Source: an uncultured Parabacteroides sp.
GTDB taxonomy: Bacteria; Bacteroidota; Bacteroidia; Bacteroidales; Tannerellaceae
Length of the DNA: 13,881 nt
Assembly: GCA_934725305.1 (NCBI GenBank)
Contig: CAKVBA010000063.1
Coordinates: 1-13,881, forward strand
Direction of reading: 5' to 3'
A model generated the notes under the pieces. It worked only from the letters and a program-made list of their open reading frames with translations. It ran no database searches and was not told the DNA's origin. Both the position numbers and the translations under genes were made by a program. This document shows, one piece after another, positions 1 through 6,959 of this stretch (positions within the stretch are counted from its first letter, which is position 1; each line of letters begins with the position of its first letter).

Positions 1-29
1 GCTTGAAAATTTTCCACTCCTGACAAGAT

Positions 30-73
30 AAAAAAGAGGGCAAATCAAATATTTCTCAATTTGATACACCCTC
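30..73 (-). terminator. Rho-independent terminator of the outer-membrane barrel gene
   Basis: Read on the minus strand, a GC-capped stem (GAGGG at 36-40 with CCCTC at 69-73), a 3x3 internal loop and a second 7-bp stem (44-50 with 59-65) are followed by six U residues (30-35 on the plus strand). It lies about 20 nt beyond the stop codon at 95-97, where a terminator for that gene is expected. Confidence 0.8.
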
Positions 74-94
74 CTTTTAATAAGTAAAAGGTTC

Positions 95-2404
95 TTATTG
101 CTGTACTTTCAGAATGCTTGTCGCATTATCACTATTATTAAGATTCTTGCCGAGCTTTCTAAATCCCTTTCCAAAATCGAAAGAGTAAGATGCTCCCAAT
201 AGAATCATATTTTTGTTGTCCTTGATATAGACTCTTGTCTTTGTAGGATTTACTTGCGAGCGGTTCTCTTCTGCCCATTTCCATCCGGTTTTCTCAAACG
301 GATATTTTATACCGGCAAACAACTCTAAATTCTTATGTCTGAAGTTCAATGATATTTGAGAGTTATTCTCTTCCGTAATAAACGTTTGAGCATGCAGTGT
401 TTTCTTTGGCTTGGTATAGAATGCCGAGAGTGTCCATTTTCCCCAATAGGCTTGCGCCGAAACTTCCCAATAAAAGTTGTTTAAATGGTGATTATAATCA
501 TTCCCTTTGGATGCAAAGGAATTGAAGCCAACGGTTGAGAACAGATTGAAATGATCAAGTATCTCCATGTAAGAGCATTTCCATTCAAGGTTCAAATGAT
601 TATCTCCTTTCCCGTTTTGAGGCTGAGAAATGAACACATTTTCTCCCATCGGCTGGACATCGATATAGATAGAATGTTCCATGCGGTCGAATCCTACAGC
701 AAGGTTGGTATTGAATGACTTTACGGAGTAATTGGCAAACAGCTTTGTTCCCAGTGTGTAGGCGGCTTTGAGTTCCGGATTACCTTTCTTCTTCAATATC
801 TCGTCATACGTTTGTGTCACATTGCTCAGTTGCGACAGATCGGGAAGATGTGGCGTGAAGAACGAAGACCATTTGATGTCGAAGTTATTGTTTGCCTTGA
901 ACATCAGGCTCATCATAGAATGGTTTTTGACATACGACATCTTGTCGAAGTTGTCTTTAACAGAAAATATTTTCAGCCCCGTTCCCAAGGTATAGGATAT
1001 GTTTTTCAGAGAGCCGGAAACGTTTCCATAGATGTAATTGTTGTTTGCCGTCAGATTTTCCTCTGTATCAGACGCATCTTTGTATTTGTTCGTAGAAGAA
1101 CTTGTCTTATTCTGATATCCCAAACTAAGGTCTGTCCGGTCAAACTGCTTTTTATATACCACTTCAGAGATTAATGATTTTCGTGAGTTGTCAATCTTGT
1201 TATACACATTATTGAAAACCACGTCTGTCCGGTCATTCATTCGTCGCTCATAGTCGCTATTCTGTAACGTACCTACAAGGTTTATCTGCAACGACTGAGC
1301 GTTCTTCATGTTGCGTCTAAAAAACAGGTCGATAGCAGGAATATAGGAATCGAAGGTTGATTTGCTGTCTCTATAAAAAGACAGGGCCTTATGCGGTTCT
1401 TCAATATGGCCATTTATGGAAATATGCTGCTTGCCAAAGTCATTTCTGAAAGCAACATTAAACATTGTATTCTTGTCGGGCAGATAGGCATAGTTTAGAT
1501 ATACGCCTTGGTTCAGATAACCAAAAGGAGACTCCACACCCTTGAATTTTCGCTCTATTCTATCCACAGAACTTATGAATTGTTCATCCTTATCGGTCCA
1601 TCTGTGTGAATAATCTCTCCAGCTATTGAAGTAACTGACCGAAAACTCTGATTTAGAAGCATTGTATGAGAAGAAAAGATCGGTATCCAAAAATCCTGTT
1701 ACCGGAGAGCCTATAGCTGTTCCCGAGAAGTTTCCGCCCTGCTCTTTCTCCTTTAAAATGACATGAATTGTTCCGCCTTCGTTATTATCCATGTTACGGA
1801 TAGATGGCATATTTTCATATTCGATTCTTGCTATATTCTTAGGATTGATGGCAGACAAATCGTGTTTGGTCTTCAGAACTCCATCTATCATTATGGCAGG
1901 CTGATTTCCATTGATGGAGATCTTCTTCTCTATATCGTCAACATATAATCCCGGAAGATTTAAATTGCGTAGCAAGCTCAGTGTGGAACGAGAAACTTTC
2001 TGCTGAATACTTGTTGGAATGACAATGGTTTTATCCACTCTATTAATGATCGGAGTAGCATTTACCTCAACTTCGCCAAGCAGCTGAGCCTCTTCTGTCA
2101 AAAAGACCTTTCCCAAATTCATATTGCCTTTTAACCCTCTTATCTCGATCCGCTCCGTAGAGAAACCGATAAAAGAGACAATGACATCAAACTGGTCGTG
2201 CTTTGAAATGTTAGCCTCAAACAAACCGTTTCCGTCAGAGACGACACCGCTGATCAGCGTTGAATCCATGCTTATGAATCTTACATCTGCTCCGGAAATA
2301 GGCAATGAATCATGGGCAGAGAGAACAGTTCCTGTTATGGATTGCCCAAACAGATTAGGACAGAAGAATGTCACTAACAAAAAATAAAGTAAATAGTTTC
2401 TCAT
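95..2404 (-). CDS. Outer membrane beta-barrel protein with N-terminal carboxypeptidase-regulatory-like domain (TonB-receptor-like)
   Basis: A 769-residue protein. A signal peptide of about 21 residues (hydrophobic stretch ending FG-Q) is followed by a CarboxypepD_reg-like domain at about 22-105 (ITGTVLSAHDSLPISGADV, with a GLFEANI turn), a plug-like region at about 110-215 (PAIMIDGVL; NPKNIARIEY) and a long alternating, aromatic-rich C-terminal part typical of outer-membrane barrels, ending in a YSFDFGKG-type strand and a short tail. This layout matches the Bacteroidetes family usually named 'outer membrane beta-barrel family protein' or 'TonB-dependent receptor'. I see no SusC-specific features and no SusD partner next door, so the substrate cannot be named. 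The start is the only Met in front of the signal peptide. The neighbouring minus-strand TPR/HTH gene lies 331 bp upstream, too far for obvious translational coupling. Family confident, substrate unknown. Confidence 0.88.
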   Translation of the reverse strand: MRNYLLYFLLVTFFCPNLFGQSITGTVLSAHDSLPISGADVRFISMDSTLISGVVSDGNGLFEANISKHDQFDVIVSFIGFSTERIEIRGLKGNMNLGKVFLTEEAQLLGEVEVNATPIINRVDKTIVIPTSIQQKVSRSTLSLLRNLNLPGLYVDDIEKKISINGNQPAIMIDGVLKTKHDLSAINPKNIARIEYENMPSIRNMDNNEGGTIHVILKEKEQGGNFSGTAIGSPVTGFLDTDLFFSYNASKSEFSVSYFNSWRDYSHRWTDKDEQFISSVDRIERKFKGVESPFGYLNQGVYLNYAYLPDKNTMFNVAFRNDFGKQHISINGHIEEPHKALSFYRDSKSTFDSYIPAIDLFFRRNMKNAQSLQINLVGTLQNSDYERRMNDRTDVVFNNVYNKIDNSRKSLISEVVYKKQFDRTDLSLGYQNKTSSSTNKYKDASDTEENLTANNNYIYGNVSGSLKNISYTLGTGLKIFSVKDNFDKMSYVKNHSMMSLMFKANNNFDIKWSSFFTPHLPDLSQLSNVTQTYDEILKKKGNPELKAAYTLGTKLFANYSVKSFNTNLAVGFDRMEHSIYIDVQPMGENVFISQPQNGKGDNHLNLEWKCSYMEILDHFNLFSTVGFNSFASKGNDYNHHLNNFYWEVSAQAYWGKWTLSAFYTKPKKTLHAQTFITEENNSQISLNFRHKNLELFAGIKYPFEKTGWKWAEENRSQVNPTKTRVYIKDNKNMILLGASYSFDFGKGFRKLGKNLNNSDNATSILKVQQ

Positions 2405-2735
2405 GTCTATACGTTTTTAGATCGTTATATATTTAAGGCTACAACTCGCTGATGAAATTACAATAATAAGTTCAAAAAACAAAGTTACTATCCTTTTCAA
2501 TGATGTCCTTTTATCGAAGTCAGGAAAAGCCTCCTAAAAACATTTTCGCTATAGACATAACTCGCTTTTGATTTATAAATTCAACACCGGCAAAAGTAGA
2601 AGAAACGATAATTCAAAAGAAAGATTTCGGCAAATTTGAATAGGATAAGCAACTATTGATAATCAACAGGTTAGAAACAAATCAATAGGATAAAAAAACG
2701 AGAAAGGCAAGCGTAACACACTATTACCATGACAC
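2405..2735. other. 331-bp AT-rich intergenic region upstream of the barrel gene
   Basis: No coding potential is visible. Read on the minus strand it holds two -7-like boxes, TAACTTTG (2480-2487) and TACTTTTG (2591-2598), neither with a TTG 19-21 bp upstream. The 10-mer AATAGGATAA occurs twice in direct orientation (2639-2648 and 2684-2693, 45 bp apart), close behind the TPR gene's 3' end. No convincing terminator for the TPR gene is seen; a minus-strand U run at about 2692-2698 lacks a good stem. Confidence 0.6.
2480..2487 (-). promoter_or_regulatory. Candidate Bacteroidetes -7 box for the barrel gene
   Basis: The minus strand reads TAACTTTG, an exact match to TAnnTTTG. Transcription would begin at about 2475, giving a leader of about 70 nt before the ATG at 2404. 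No TTG is present at the usual 19-21 bp upstream spacing, so this is only half of a promoter. Confidence 0.4.
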
Positions 2736-4451
2736 TTACAGTATTGAAAGCAAATGATCATACAATTCTACATTACGATCATTGATTTGGAGCTTCTTTC
2801 GTAATGTTTGCCTATATTTATTGACAGAGCCGACAGGCTGATTCATCAATACAGCTTCGGCATTAGACGACAAATTGAACATTGTCAAATAGCAAACCAT
2901 CTTTTCCTTCTCACTCAAGTCGTAAAAGCTGATTACATCTCTCACCGAAGGATAAAGAGTTTCTATCAATTCATATGCAACGACCCAATCTTTTGACGAC
3001 AACGGTGATTGAGCGGCATTGGGTATTATCTTTTCTGACACCTTTCGTATTTTCTTCGTAATAGCTGCTTTTTCTAATAACTCTTGATTCTTTTGTTGGA
3101 TTTGCAGTCGAATGGATTCCACCTCTTGCTCCTTCTGCAAATAAAGTTGCTCCATCTTCTGATTGAGTAAATCTGTTTGACGCAGCAATTGATCCGATAG
3201 ATGAGACAGTTCCTTTTCTCGCTTCAACAATTGGTTCTTCAAGAGATACATTTCATTCTCTTTCCTGGAAAATATTAATTGATGGGATTTTAATTTTAGC
3301 AGGTATAAAACAATGCAGACTATTAAAAATAAAAACAATACAACAGAACAGCCTATATAGATTATTTGCCTATTCTTCAATTGGAATAATTGCATCAACA
3401 CTTTAGTATTATTATGTCTTTTCTCTGCTTCAACTATATTTGTTTTATTTTTAGTATCCAAGTCTTTATAAACACCTTCAATATATTGCTCCAAAGCATC
3501 TATTGCTGATTGCAGATTTCCTTCTTCTTTCTCTAATAAAAACAACAAATAATATTTATCTACTGACACATTTTTATCAGCTGATACATTTTGAATGCTA
3601 TCTAAATTAATTCGCGCTGATTTTAAATCACCTAGTTCTAAATAAAGATCAGACAAGGCTAATCTATTATTTATCATATATATTGAATCCAAATCTATTG
3701 CCCTTTTATAATATAATTCAGCTGTTTGAAAATCTTCTTTCGCCCTATAAATATTTCCTAATCCATTCAATGTACTAGCATGATCTTTTAATTTTCCATA
3801 CATTATTAATATCGAATCTGCCTGCAACATATAATCCAATGCTATATCTAATGAATCCATAAAAGTATAATTACGACTTGCATCAACATACGCTATACCC
3901 TGACTTCTAAAGTTTCCGGCTTGATGGAAATAACGAGAAGCTGATAGATATTTCTCCACGGCCTGTGAATACATGCCCTGAAACTGATAAACATCACCCA
4001 TATAACTGGAAATATAGCCCGACTGATTGGTTTTCCCCTCTTCGATACTCTGCTCCAAGACTTTTGCATAGGTCAACAACGCCGACTCTTGATCCAAATC
4101 ATCCATATAGGCACGACCCAAATAAAGACCCATTTGTATTTGCTCTTCCACCGACCCATGCCGTTCCACATACTGATATGCCTGTTTCAGCTGAGGCACA
4201 TACGGCAATGCCGTTCCTATCGAATCGGCTAATTGGCACAACAACCGGCACCAACGGGCATTTACCTTCGGACTTAATAATTCCGGATGGACAACACTGT
4301 CGCTCAATAAAGCATACGCCTCTTGGGGATCAGACTGCATCAAAGAAGTAGCCTGCTCCATCTGCCGGATCGCCTCTCGGTCTGCCTCACTGGTACATCC
4401 CGCTACGAACCAACACATACTAATGATTATAAATGCCCATATCCATCGCAT
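2736..4451 (-). CDS. TPR lipoprotein with transmembrane segment, coiled coil and C-terminal LuxR-like HTH (putative membrane-bound regulator)
   Basis: A 571-residue protein. Residues 1-19 form a lipoprotein signal (hydrophobic core, lipobox VAGC, acylated Cys19). Residues of about 25-330 are helical TPR-type repeats (GRAYMDDLDQESALLTYAKV, GLGNIYRAKEDFQTAELYYK and similar). One transmembrane helix spans about 363-386, a charged coiled coil about 392-470, and the last 60 residues (LSEKEKMVCYLTM, then SVNKYRQTLRKKLQI) resemble a LuxR-type HTH. This order puts the TPRs in the periplasm and the HTH in the cytoplasm, an arrangement seen in Bacteroidetes TPR/HTH regulators. No kinase or receiver domain is present. 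The target is unknown; the downstream barrel gene is a candidate by proximity only. Base composition is mosaic: the middle (about 3300-3900) is much more AT-rich than the 5' third. No Met upstream fits, and Met12 would destroy the signal peptide. Confidence 0.82.
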   Translation of the reverse strand: MRWIWAFIIISMCWFVAGCTSEADREAIRQMEQATSLMQSDPQEAYALLSDSVVHPELLSPKVNARWCRLLCQLADSIGTALPYVPQLKQAYQYVERHGSVEEQIQMGLYLGRAYMDDLDQESALLTYAKVLEQSIEEGKTNQSGYISSYMGDVYQFQGMYSQAVEKYLSASRYFHQAGNFRSQGIAYVDASRNYTFMDSLDIALDYMLQADSILIMYGKLKDHASTLNGLGNIYRAKEDFQTAELYYKRAIDLDSIYMINNRLALSDLYLELGDLKSARINLDSIQNVSADKNVSVDKYYLLFLLEKEEGNLQSAIDALEQYIEGVYKDLDTKNKTNIVEAEKRHNNTKVLMQLFQLKNRQIIYIGCSVVLFLFLIVCIVLYLLKLKSHQLIFSRKENEMYLLKNQLLKREKELSHLSDQLLRQTDLLNQKMEQLYLQKEQEVESIRLQIQQKNQELLEKAAITKKIRKVSEKIIPNAAQSPLSSKDWVVAYELIETLYPSVRDVISFYDLSEKEKMVCYLTMFNLSSNAEAVLMNQPVGSVNKYRQTLRKKLQINDRNVELYDHLLSIL

Positions 4452-4455
4452 GTCG

Positions 4456-4485
4456 CAAAGGTAGCCTCTTTTATGACATTTACAA
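4456..4485 (-). promoter_or_regulatory. Bacteroidetes-type promoter of the TPR/HTH gene, leaderless geometry
   Basis: On the minus strand TTG (4483-4485) is followed by exactly 19 bp and then TACCTTTG (4463 down to 4456), a full match to TTG-N19-TAnnTTTG. The last G of the -7 box is only 4 nt before the A of the start codon (4451), so transcription should begin at or beside the AUG. Confidence 0.75.
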
Positions 4486-4578
4486 ATAGCTGATGCGTAA
4501 CTACTTTTTAACAGAGCTTACGGATAGTTATCCCGTTGGGAAAGCTATGCCTTGTAAACTCACAGGCAATGGCTGTAA

Positions 4579-4918
4579 AAAATACAATAAGCCGGCGAGC
4601 AGACAAGAGGCTATTAACTCCGCCAAAACGGAGTAGGCTATTTTTGGAAATTGGGTAACTACTCCTTTCCGACGGAGTGCCTATCCAATCCGAACGGAGT
4701 GCCTACCCAATTTCAAAAAAGTCTATACCCTTTTTGAGAAAAGTCTATAGACTAATTCCGAAAAGTCTATAGACCTTTGAAAGCCAGTCTATAACCTTGT
4801 TTTTCAAGGCATTCAGCTCAAGACGGATTTGTCAGTCTATCTTGGCAAAATGGCCCGCCGTCTCTAATAGATTTATCTCTTGCTGTTGGCAAAAACGAGT
4901 TTGAATAAAATACAATAA
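4579..4918. repeat. 12-bp direct repeats flanking the 22-bp-period array
   Basis: AAAATACAATAA occurs at 4579-4590 and again, same orientation, at 4907-4918, enclosing 316 bp that includes the whole array. It could be a target-site-duplication-like scar of a small inserted element. However, I see no terminal inverted repeats just inside the copies, and an AT-only-plus-one-C 12-mer can recur by chance in this AT-rich stretch. Confidence 0.35.
4633..4808. repeat. Degenerate tandem repeat array, exact 22-bp period, eight consecutive units
   Basis: Units begin with GT at 4633, 4655, 4677, 4699, 4721, 4743, 4765 and 4787, with no slippage. Unit heads are GTAGGCTA, GTAACTAC, GTGCCTAT, GTGCCTAC, then four of GTCTATA. 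Unit ends fall into two types: ACGGA (before 4677 and 4699, and before 4633) and AAAA (before 4721, 4743 and 4765). Weaker in-register units may extend it to 4611 on the left and 4852 on the right (GTCAGTCTAT at 4831). Because 22 is not a multiple of 3, it is not a coding repeat. The unit bodies are diverged, unlike a recent expansion, yet the period is perfectly kept. Confidence 0.8.
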
Positions 4919-4961
4919 CACCTAAACGATAGTATTCGCCACGGGCCAATAAAACAAGAAA

Positions 4962-4993
4962 GGCTGCATTGAAACAATCATTTCAATGCAGCC
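4962..4993 (-). terminator. Hairpin terminator of the tRNA-Asp pair (possibly bidirectional)
   Basis: A perfect 13-bp stem (4962-4974 with 4981-4993, outer pairs GGCTGC/GCAGCC) closes a 6-nt loop. On the minus strand it follows the second tRNA by 14 nt and is followed by TTTCTTGTTTT; on the plus strand it is followed by CTTTTT, so it could stop transcription both ways. It is related in sequence to the hairpin at 8377-8408. Confidence 0.75.
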
Positions 4994-5007
4994 CTTTTTG
5001 ACTTGTG

Positions 5008-5081
5008 CGGTGCGTACGGGACTCGAACCCGTGACCCCATGCGTGACAGGCATGTATTCTAACCAGCTGAACTAACGCACC
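5008..5081 (-). tRNA. tRNA-Asp (anticodon GTC), distal copy
   Basis: A full cloverleaf is readable on the minus strand: acceptor GGTGCGT/ACGCACC, D-arm with AGCTGGTTAGA, anticodon loop CTGTCAC with GTC, and T-arm ACGGG-TTCGAGT-CCCGT. The discriminator is G (position 73), the expected Asp identity base. The 3' CCA is not encoded. The 74 nt are identical to the copy at 5114-5187. Confidence 0.96.
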
Positions 5082-5113
5082 AATAATTTAATAAAAAAGA
5101 AGATAATATGAAG

Positions 5114-5187
5114 CGGTGCGTACGGGACTCGAACCCGTGACCCCATGCGTGACAGGCATGTATTCTAACCAGCTGAACTAACGCACC
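5114..5187 (-). tRNA. tRNA-Asp (anticodon GTC), promoter-proximal copy
   Basis: Same cloverleaf, GTC anticodon and G discriminator as the distal copy, again without encoded CCA. A 32-nt AT-rich spacer (5082-5113) separates the two, and one promoter and one terminator serve both, so they are most likely cut from a single dimeric precursor. Confidence 0.96.
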
Positions 5188-5234
5188 ATTTAGTTTTGTT
5201 ACCTTTATACTTGCTATCTCTCTCGATTGCGGTG

Positions 5235-5264
5235 CAAAGGTAGGCATTATTTTTAAACCTGCAA
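5235..5264 (-). promoter_or_regulatory. Promoter of the tRNA-Asp operon
   Basis: On the minus strand TTG (5262-5264), exactly 19 bp, then TACCTTTG (5242 down to 5235), a full match to the Bacteroidetes housekeeping promoter. It lies about 48 bp before the mature 5' end of the first tRNA, leaving a short leader to be trimmed. Confidence 0.82.
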
Positions 5265-5266
5265 TA

Positions 5267-5303
5267 GTTCGGCGATAAAAAATTCAATTTTTTTCGTCCG
5301 AAC
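5267..5303. repeat. A-tract hairpin directly upstream of the tRNA promoter
   Basis: GTTCGG (5267-5272) pairs with CCGAAC (5298-5303); inside, CG pairs with CG (one bulge) and an A run faces a T run around a short loop. Read from the tRNA side, the A/T tract ends 2 bp upstream of the TTG element, the usual place for an UP-like activating tract. Its role as DNA curvature, operator or unrelated RNA hairpin is open. Confidence 0.5.
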
Positions 5304-5488
5304 AGCAAAAAAGACCCTAAAAATGCCCTTTTATCCCCTCTTTGGGCCCATATATCTCCATTTACACCGCGCCAAACCTTCGGATAATGCGGCACAGCAC
5401 ACTTGCGTCCCGATATGCAACGTATCACGATTGACAACTATTCCGCAACTTTTCATAACACGAAAAACAATTCATATTGATATTTTGT

Positions 5489-5496
5489 TATTTTTG
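5489..5496 (+). promoter_or_regulatory. Candidate -7 box for the hisIE-ABC ATPase transcript
   Basis: TATTTTTG matches TAnnTTTG and is followed by CG. No TTG is found 19-21 bp upstream, so support is partial. The resulting leader would be close to 100 nt. Confidence 0.4.
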
Positions 5497-5531
5497 CGTC
5501 TAATAACGATAGGTCTGAGATGGATTTGTCT

Positions 5532-5574
5532 TTATAATGTCGGAAGCAACGATGAATTCGACATGAGATTATAA
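5532..5574 (+). promoter_or_regulatory. Inverted repeat in the hisIE leader
   Basis: TTATAAT-GTCG (5532-5542) pairs with CGAC (5559-5562) and ATTATAA (5568-5574), with a 5-nt bulge on the 3' side. It ends 24 nt before the hisIE start codon. It could fold in the leader RNA or bind a dimeric protein as DNA. It has no run of His codons, so a classical his attenuator is not supported. Confidence 0.4.
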
Positions 5575-5598
5575 GAAGAATAATAAGAGAAAAATAAA

Positions 5599-6195
5599 AT
5601 GGATTTAGACTTTCAGAAAATGGGCGGACTGATTCCCGCCATCGTTCAAGATGATAATACCAACAAGGTATTGATGCTGGGTTTTATGAATGAAGAGGCC
5701 TACGAAACAACAAAACAGACAGGAAAGGTGACTCTCTTCAGCCGCTCCAAAAACCGTGTTTGGACAAAAGGTGAGACCACCGGCAACACGCTGCAGGTTG
5801 TCAACATCTTGGTTGATTGCAACTGCGACGCCCTGTTGGTCAAGGCTATACCGGCAGGTCCTGTCTGCCACACAGGCACAGACACCTGTTTTGGCGAGAA
5901 AAACAGCGAAGACATTTTGTTTCTGAAGTATTTACAAAACTTTATCGAGAGAAATCGTCAGGAGATGCCCGAAGGCACTTATACCACTACGCTATTCCAA
6001 AAGGGCGTGAACCGCATGGCTCAAAAAGTGGGCGAAGAGGCTGTAGAAACGGTGATTGAGGCAACCAACGGCACGGAAGAGGGCTTTATCTACGAAGCCT
6101 CGGATCTGATCTATCACCTGATGGTGTTGCTGACCAGCAAAGGTCTGACATTGGGAGATTTGGCTAAAGAACTGAAAAAAAGACATAAAGCCTGA
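5599..6195 (+). CDS. hisIE: Bifunctional phosphoribosyl-AMP cyclohydrolase / phosphoribosyl-ATP pyrophosphatase
   Basis: A 198-residue cytoplasmic fusion that carries out the second and third steps of histidine synthesis: pyrophosphate removal from phosphoribosyl-ATP (HisE part) and ring opening of phosphoribosyl-AMP (HisI part). The HisI domain covers about 5-103, with SRSKNRVWTKGETTGN, the metal-binding DCNCD at 73-77 and CHTG from Cys90. The HisE domain covers about 107-198, with KVGEEAVETVIEA at 143-155 and EASDLIYHLMVLL at 166-178. Length and order are those of normal bacterial HisIE. No other his gene is in the window; upstream is a tRNA operon on the other strand, so hisIE starts this transcript. 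The ABC ATPase gene begins 5 nt after its stop. Confidence 0.96.
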   Translation: MDLDFQKMGGLIPAIVQDDNTNKVLMLGFMNEEAYETTKQTGKVTLFSRSKNRVWTKGETTGNTLQVVNILVDCNCDALLVKAIPAGPVCHTGTDTCFGEKNSEDILFLKYLQNFIERNRQEMPEGTYTTTLFQKGVNRMAQKVGEEAVETVIEATNGTEEGFIYEASDLIYHLMVLLTSKGLTLGDLAKELKKRHKA

Positions 6196-6200
6196 CGGTT

Positions 6201-6875
6201 ATGGAAGATTCGATTCTGCTTAAACTGGAAGATGTAGATATATGCCGGGATGAAAACATCATTCTGAACAAGGCCAGCTTCACCCTTCGTCAGGGTGAGT
6301 TTGTCTATATCATCGGAAAAGTGGGTTCCGGTAAAAGCACACTGCTGAAATCCATCTACTGCGAAATACCCGTCAAAGAGGGAAATGCCCTTGTGTTAGA
6401 CTACGATCTGTGTAAGATTAAACGGAAAGAGATTCCCTATCTGCGCCGTAAATTAGGCATCGTGTTCCAGGATTTCCAGCTGCTGACCGACCGCAGTGTT
6501 TACAAGAATCTCGAATTTGTGCTGAAGGCTATCAGCTGGAAGAAGAGCGACATGCAGGCACGCATCGAAGAGGTTTTGCATCAGGTTGGTATGGAGACCA
6601 AAGGATATAAGATGCCTCATGAACTGTCGGGCGGCGAACAGCAGCGTATTGCCATCGCACGTGCACTGCTGAACAATCCCAGCCTGATCCTGGCCGACGA
6701 GCCGACCGGCAATCTGGACCCGGAAACCGGCAGCCAGATTGTACAGCTCTTGCACGACATCTGCCAGCAGGGAACAGCGGTTCTGATGAGTACTCACAAT
6801 TATACATTGGTACATAATTTCCCCGCACGTGTTGTAAAATGCGAGAATGCGTGCCTTCTTGATATAAGAGAATGA
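6201..6875 (+). CDS. ftsE: FtsE-type ABC transporter ATP-binding protein
   Basis: A 224-residue single ABC ATPase domain: Walker [10 protein letters not shown] at 39-47, Q-loop Gln90, signature LSGGEQQ at 142-148, Walker B LILADE at 162-167 followed by PTGNLD, and H-loop His199. Length, the [15 protein letters not shown] segment and the PTGNLD box place it with the FtsE/LolD/MacB-type ATPases; in Bacteroidetes such lone proteins are commonly annotated FtsE. In that role it would bind the membrane protein FtsX and drive septal peptidoglycan hydrolases. No FtsX-like permease gene is adjacent, so the partner must be elsewhere and the exact assignment stays tentative. It is tightly linked to hisIE (5-nt gap) and probably cotranscribed. 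Confidence 0.85.
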   Translation: MEDSILLKLEDVDICRDENIILNKASFTLRQGEFVYIIGKVGSGKSTLLKSIYCEIPVKEGNALVLDYDLCKIKRKEIPYLRRKLGIVFQDFQLLTDRSVYKNLEFVLKAISWKKSDMQARIEEVLHQVGMETKGYKMPHELSGGEQQRIAIARALLNNPSLILADEPTGNLDPETGSQIVQLLHDICQQGTAVLMSTHNYTLVHNFPARVVKCENACLLDIRE

Positions 6876-6884
6876 TTTTTTGCG

Positions 6885-6892
6885 TAACTTTG
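6885..6892 (+). promoter_or_regulatory. Candidate -7 box for lysC
   Basis: TAACTTTG matches TAnnTTTG and lies 10 nt after the ABC ATPase stop codon. The nearest TTG (6859-6861) is 23 bp away, a little long. Transcription from here would start at about 6897, only about 12 nt before the upstream ATG at 6909, which favours the lysC start at 6960. Confidence 0.5.
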
Positions 6893-6959
6893 TGGCGCAT
6901 TTTCAAAAATGCAAGTGCTTATTTTGGAAATAAAACAATTTAATGATAGAAGAAAGAAA

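Larger units (their letters stand above)
4486..4961. other. Gene-free region between the TPR gene and the tRNA terminator
   Basis: No plausible coding frame on either strand. It contains an imperfect hairpin (4543-4575; TGCC and TGT pair with ACA and GGCA around a short loop), the 22-bp-period array (separate entry), and a 12-bp direct repeat on either side of that array. A TATTTTTG box at 4639-4646 lies on the plus strand but has no matching TTG. The right part, 4853-4961, shows nothing I can name. Confidence 0.6.
5188..5598. other. 411-bp divergent intergenic region between tRNA-Asp and hisIE
   Basis: It carries the leftward tRNA promoter (5235-5264), an A-tract hairpin just upstream of it (5267-5303), and on the right a candidate hisIE -7 box (5489-5496) and a leader hairpin (5532-5574). 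Open frames seen here overlap these signals or the tRNA and show no recognisable protein. I see nothing specific in 5304-5488. Confidence 0.6.

Noticed and set aside
2692..2735. Terminator of the TPR/HTH gene
   Set aside because: A minus-strand U run exists but the preceding stem is only four base pairs, with a gap before the U run.
4633..4808. CRISPR array
   Set aside because: Units are contiguous 22-mers with only short degenerate shared heads; there are no near-identical repeats separated by unique spacers, and no cas genes.
5059..5437. Small minus-strand open frames across the tRNA region
   Set aside because: They overlap the tRNA-Asp genes and their promoter and show no protein-like features.
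6909..6959. Upstream ATG as the lysC start
   Set aside because: The extra 17 residues precede the conserved MKVLKFGGTS start, and the probable transcription start lies almost on this ATG.
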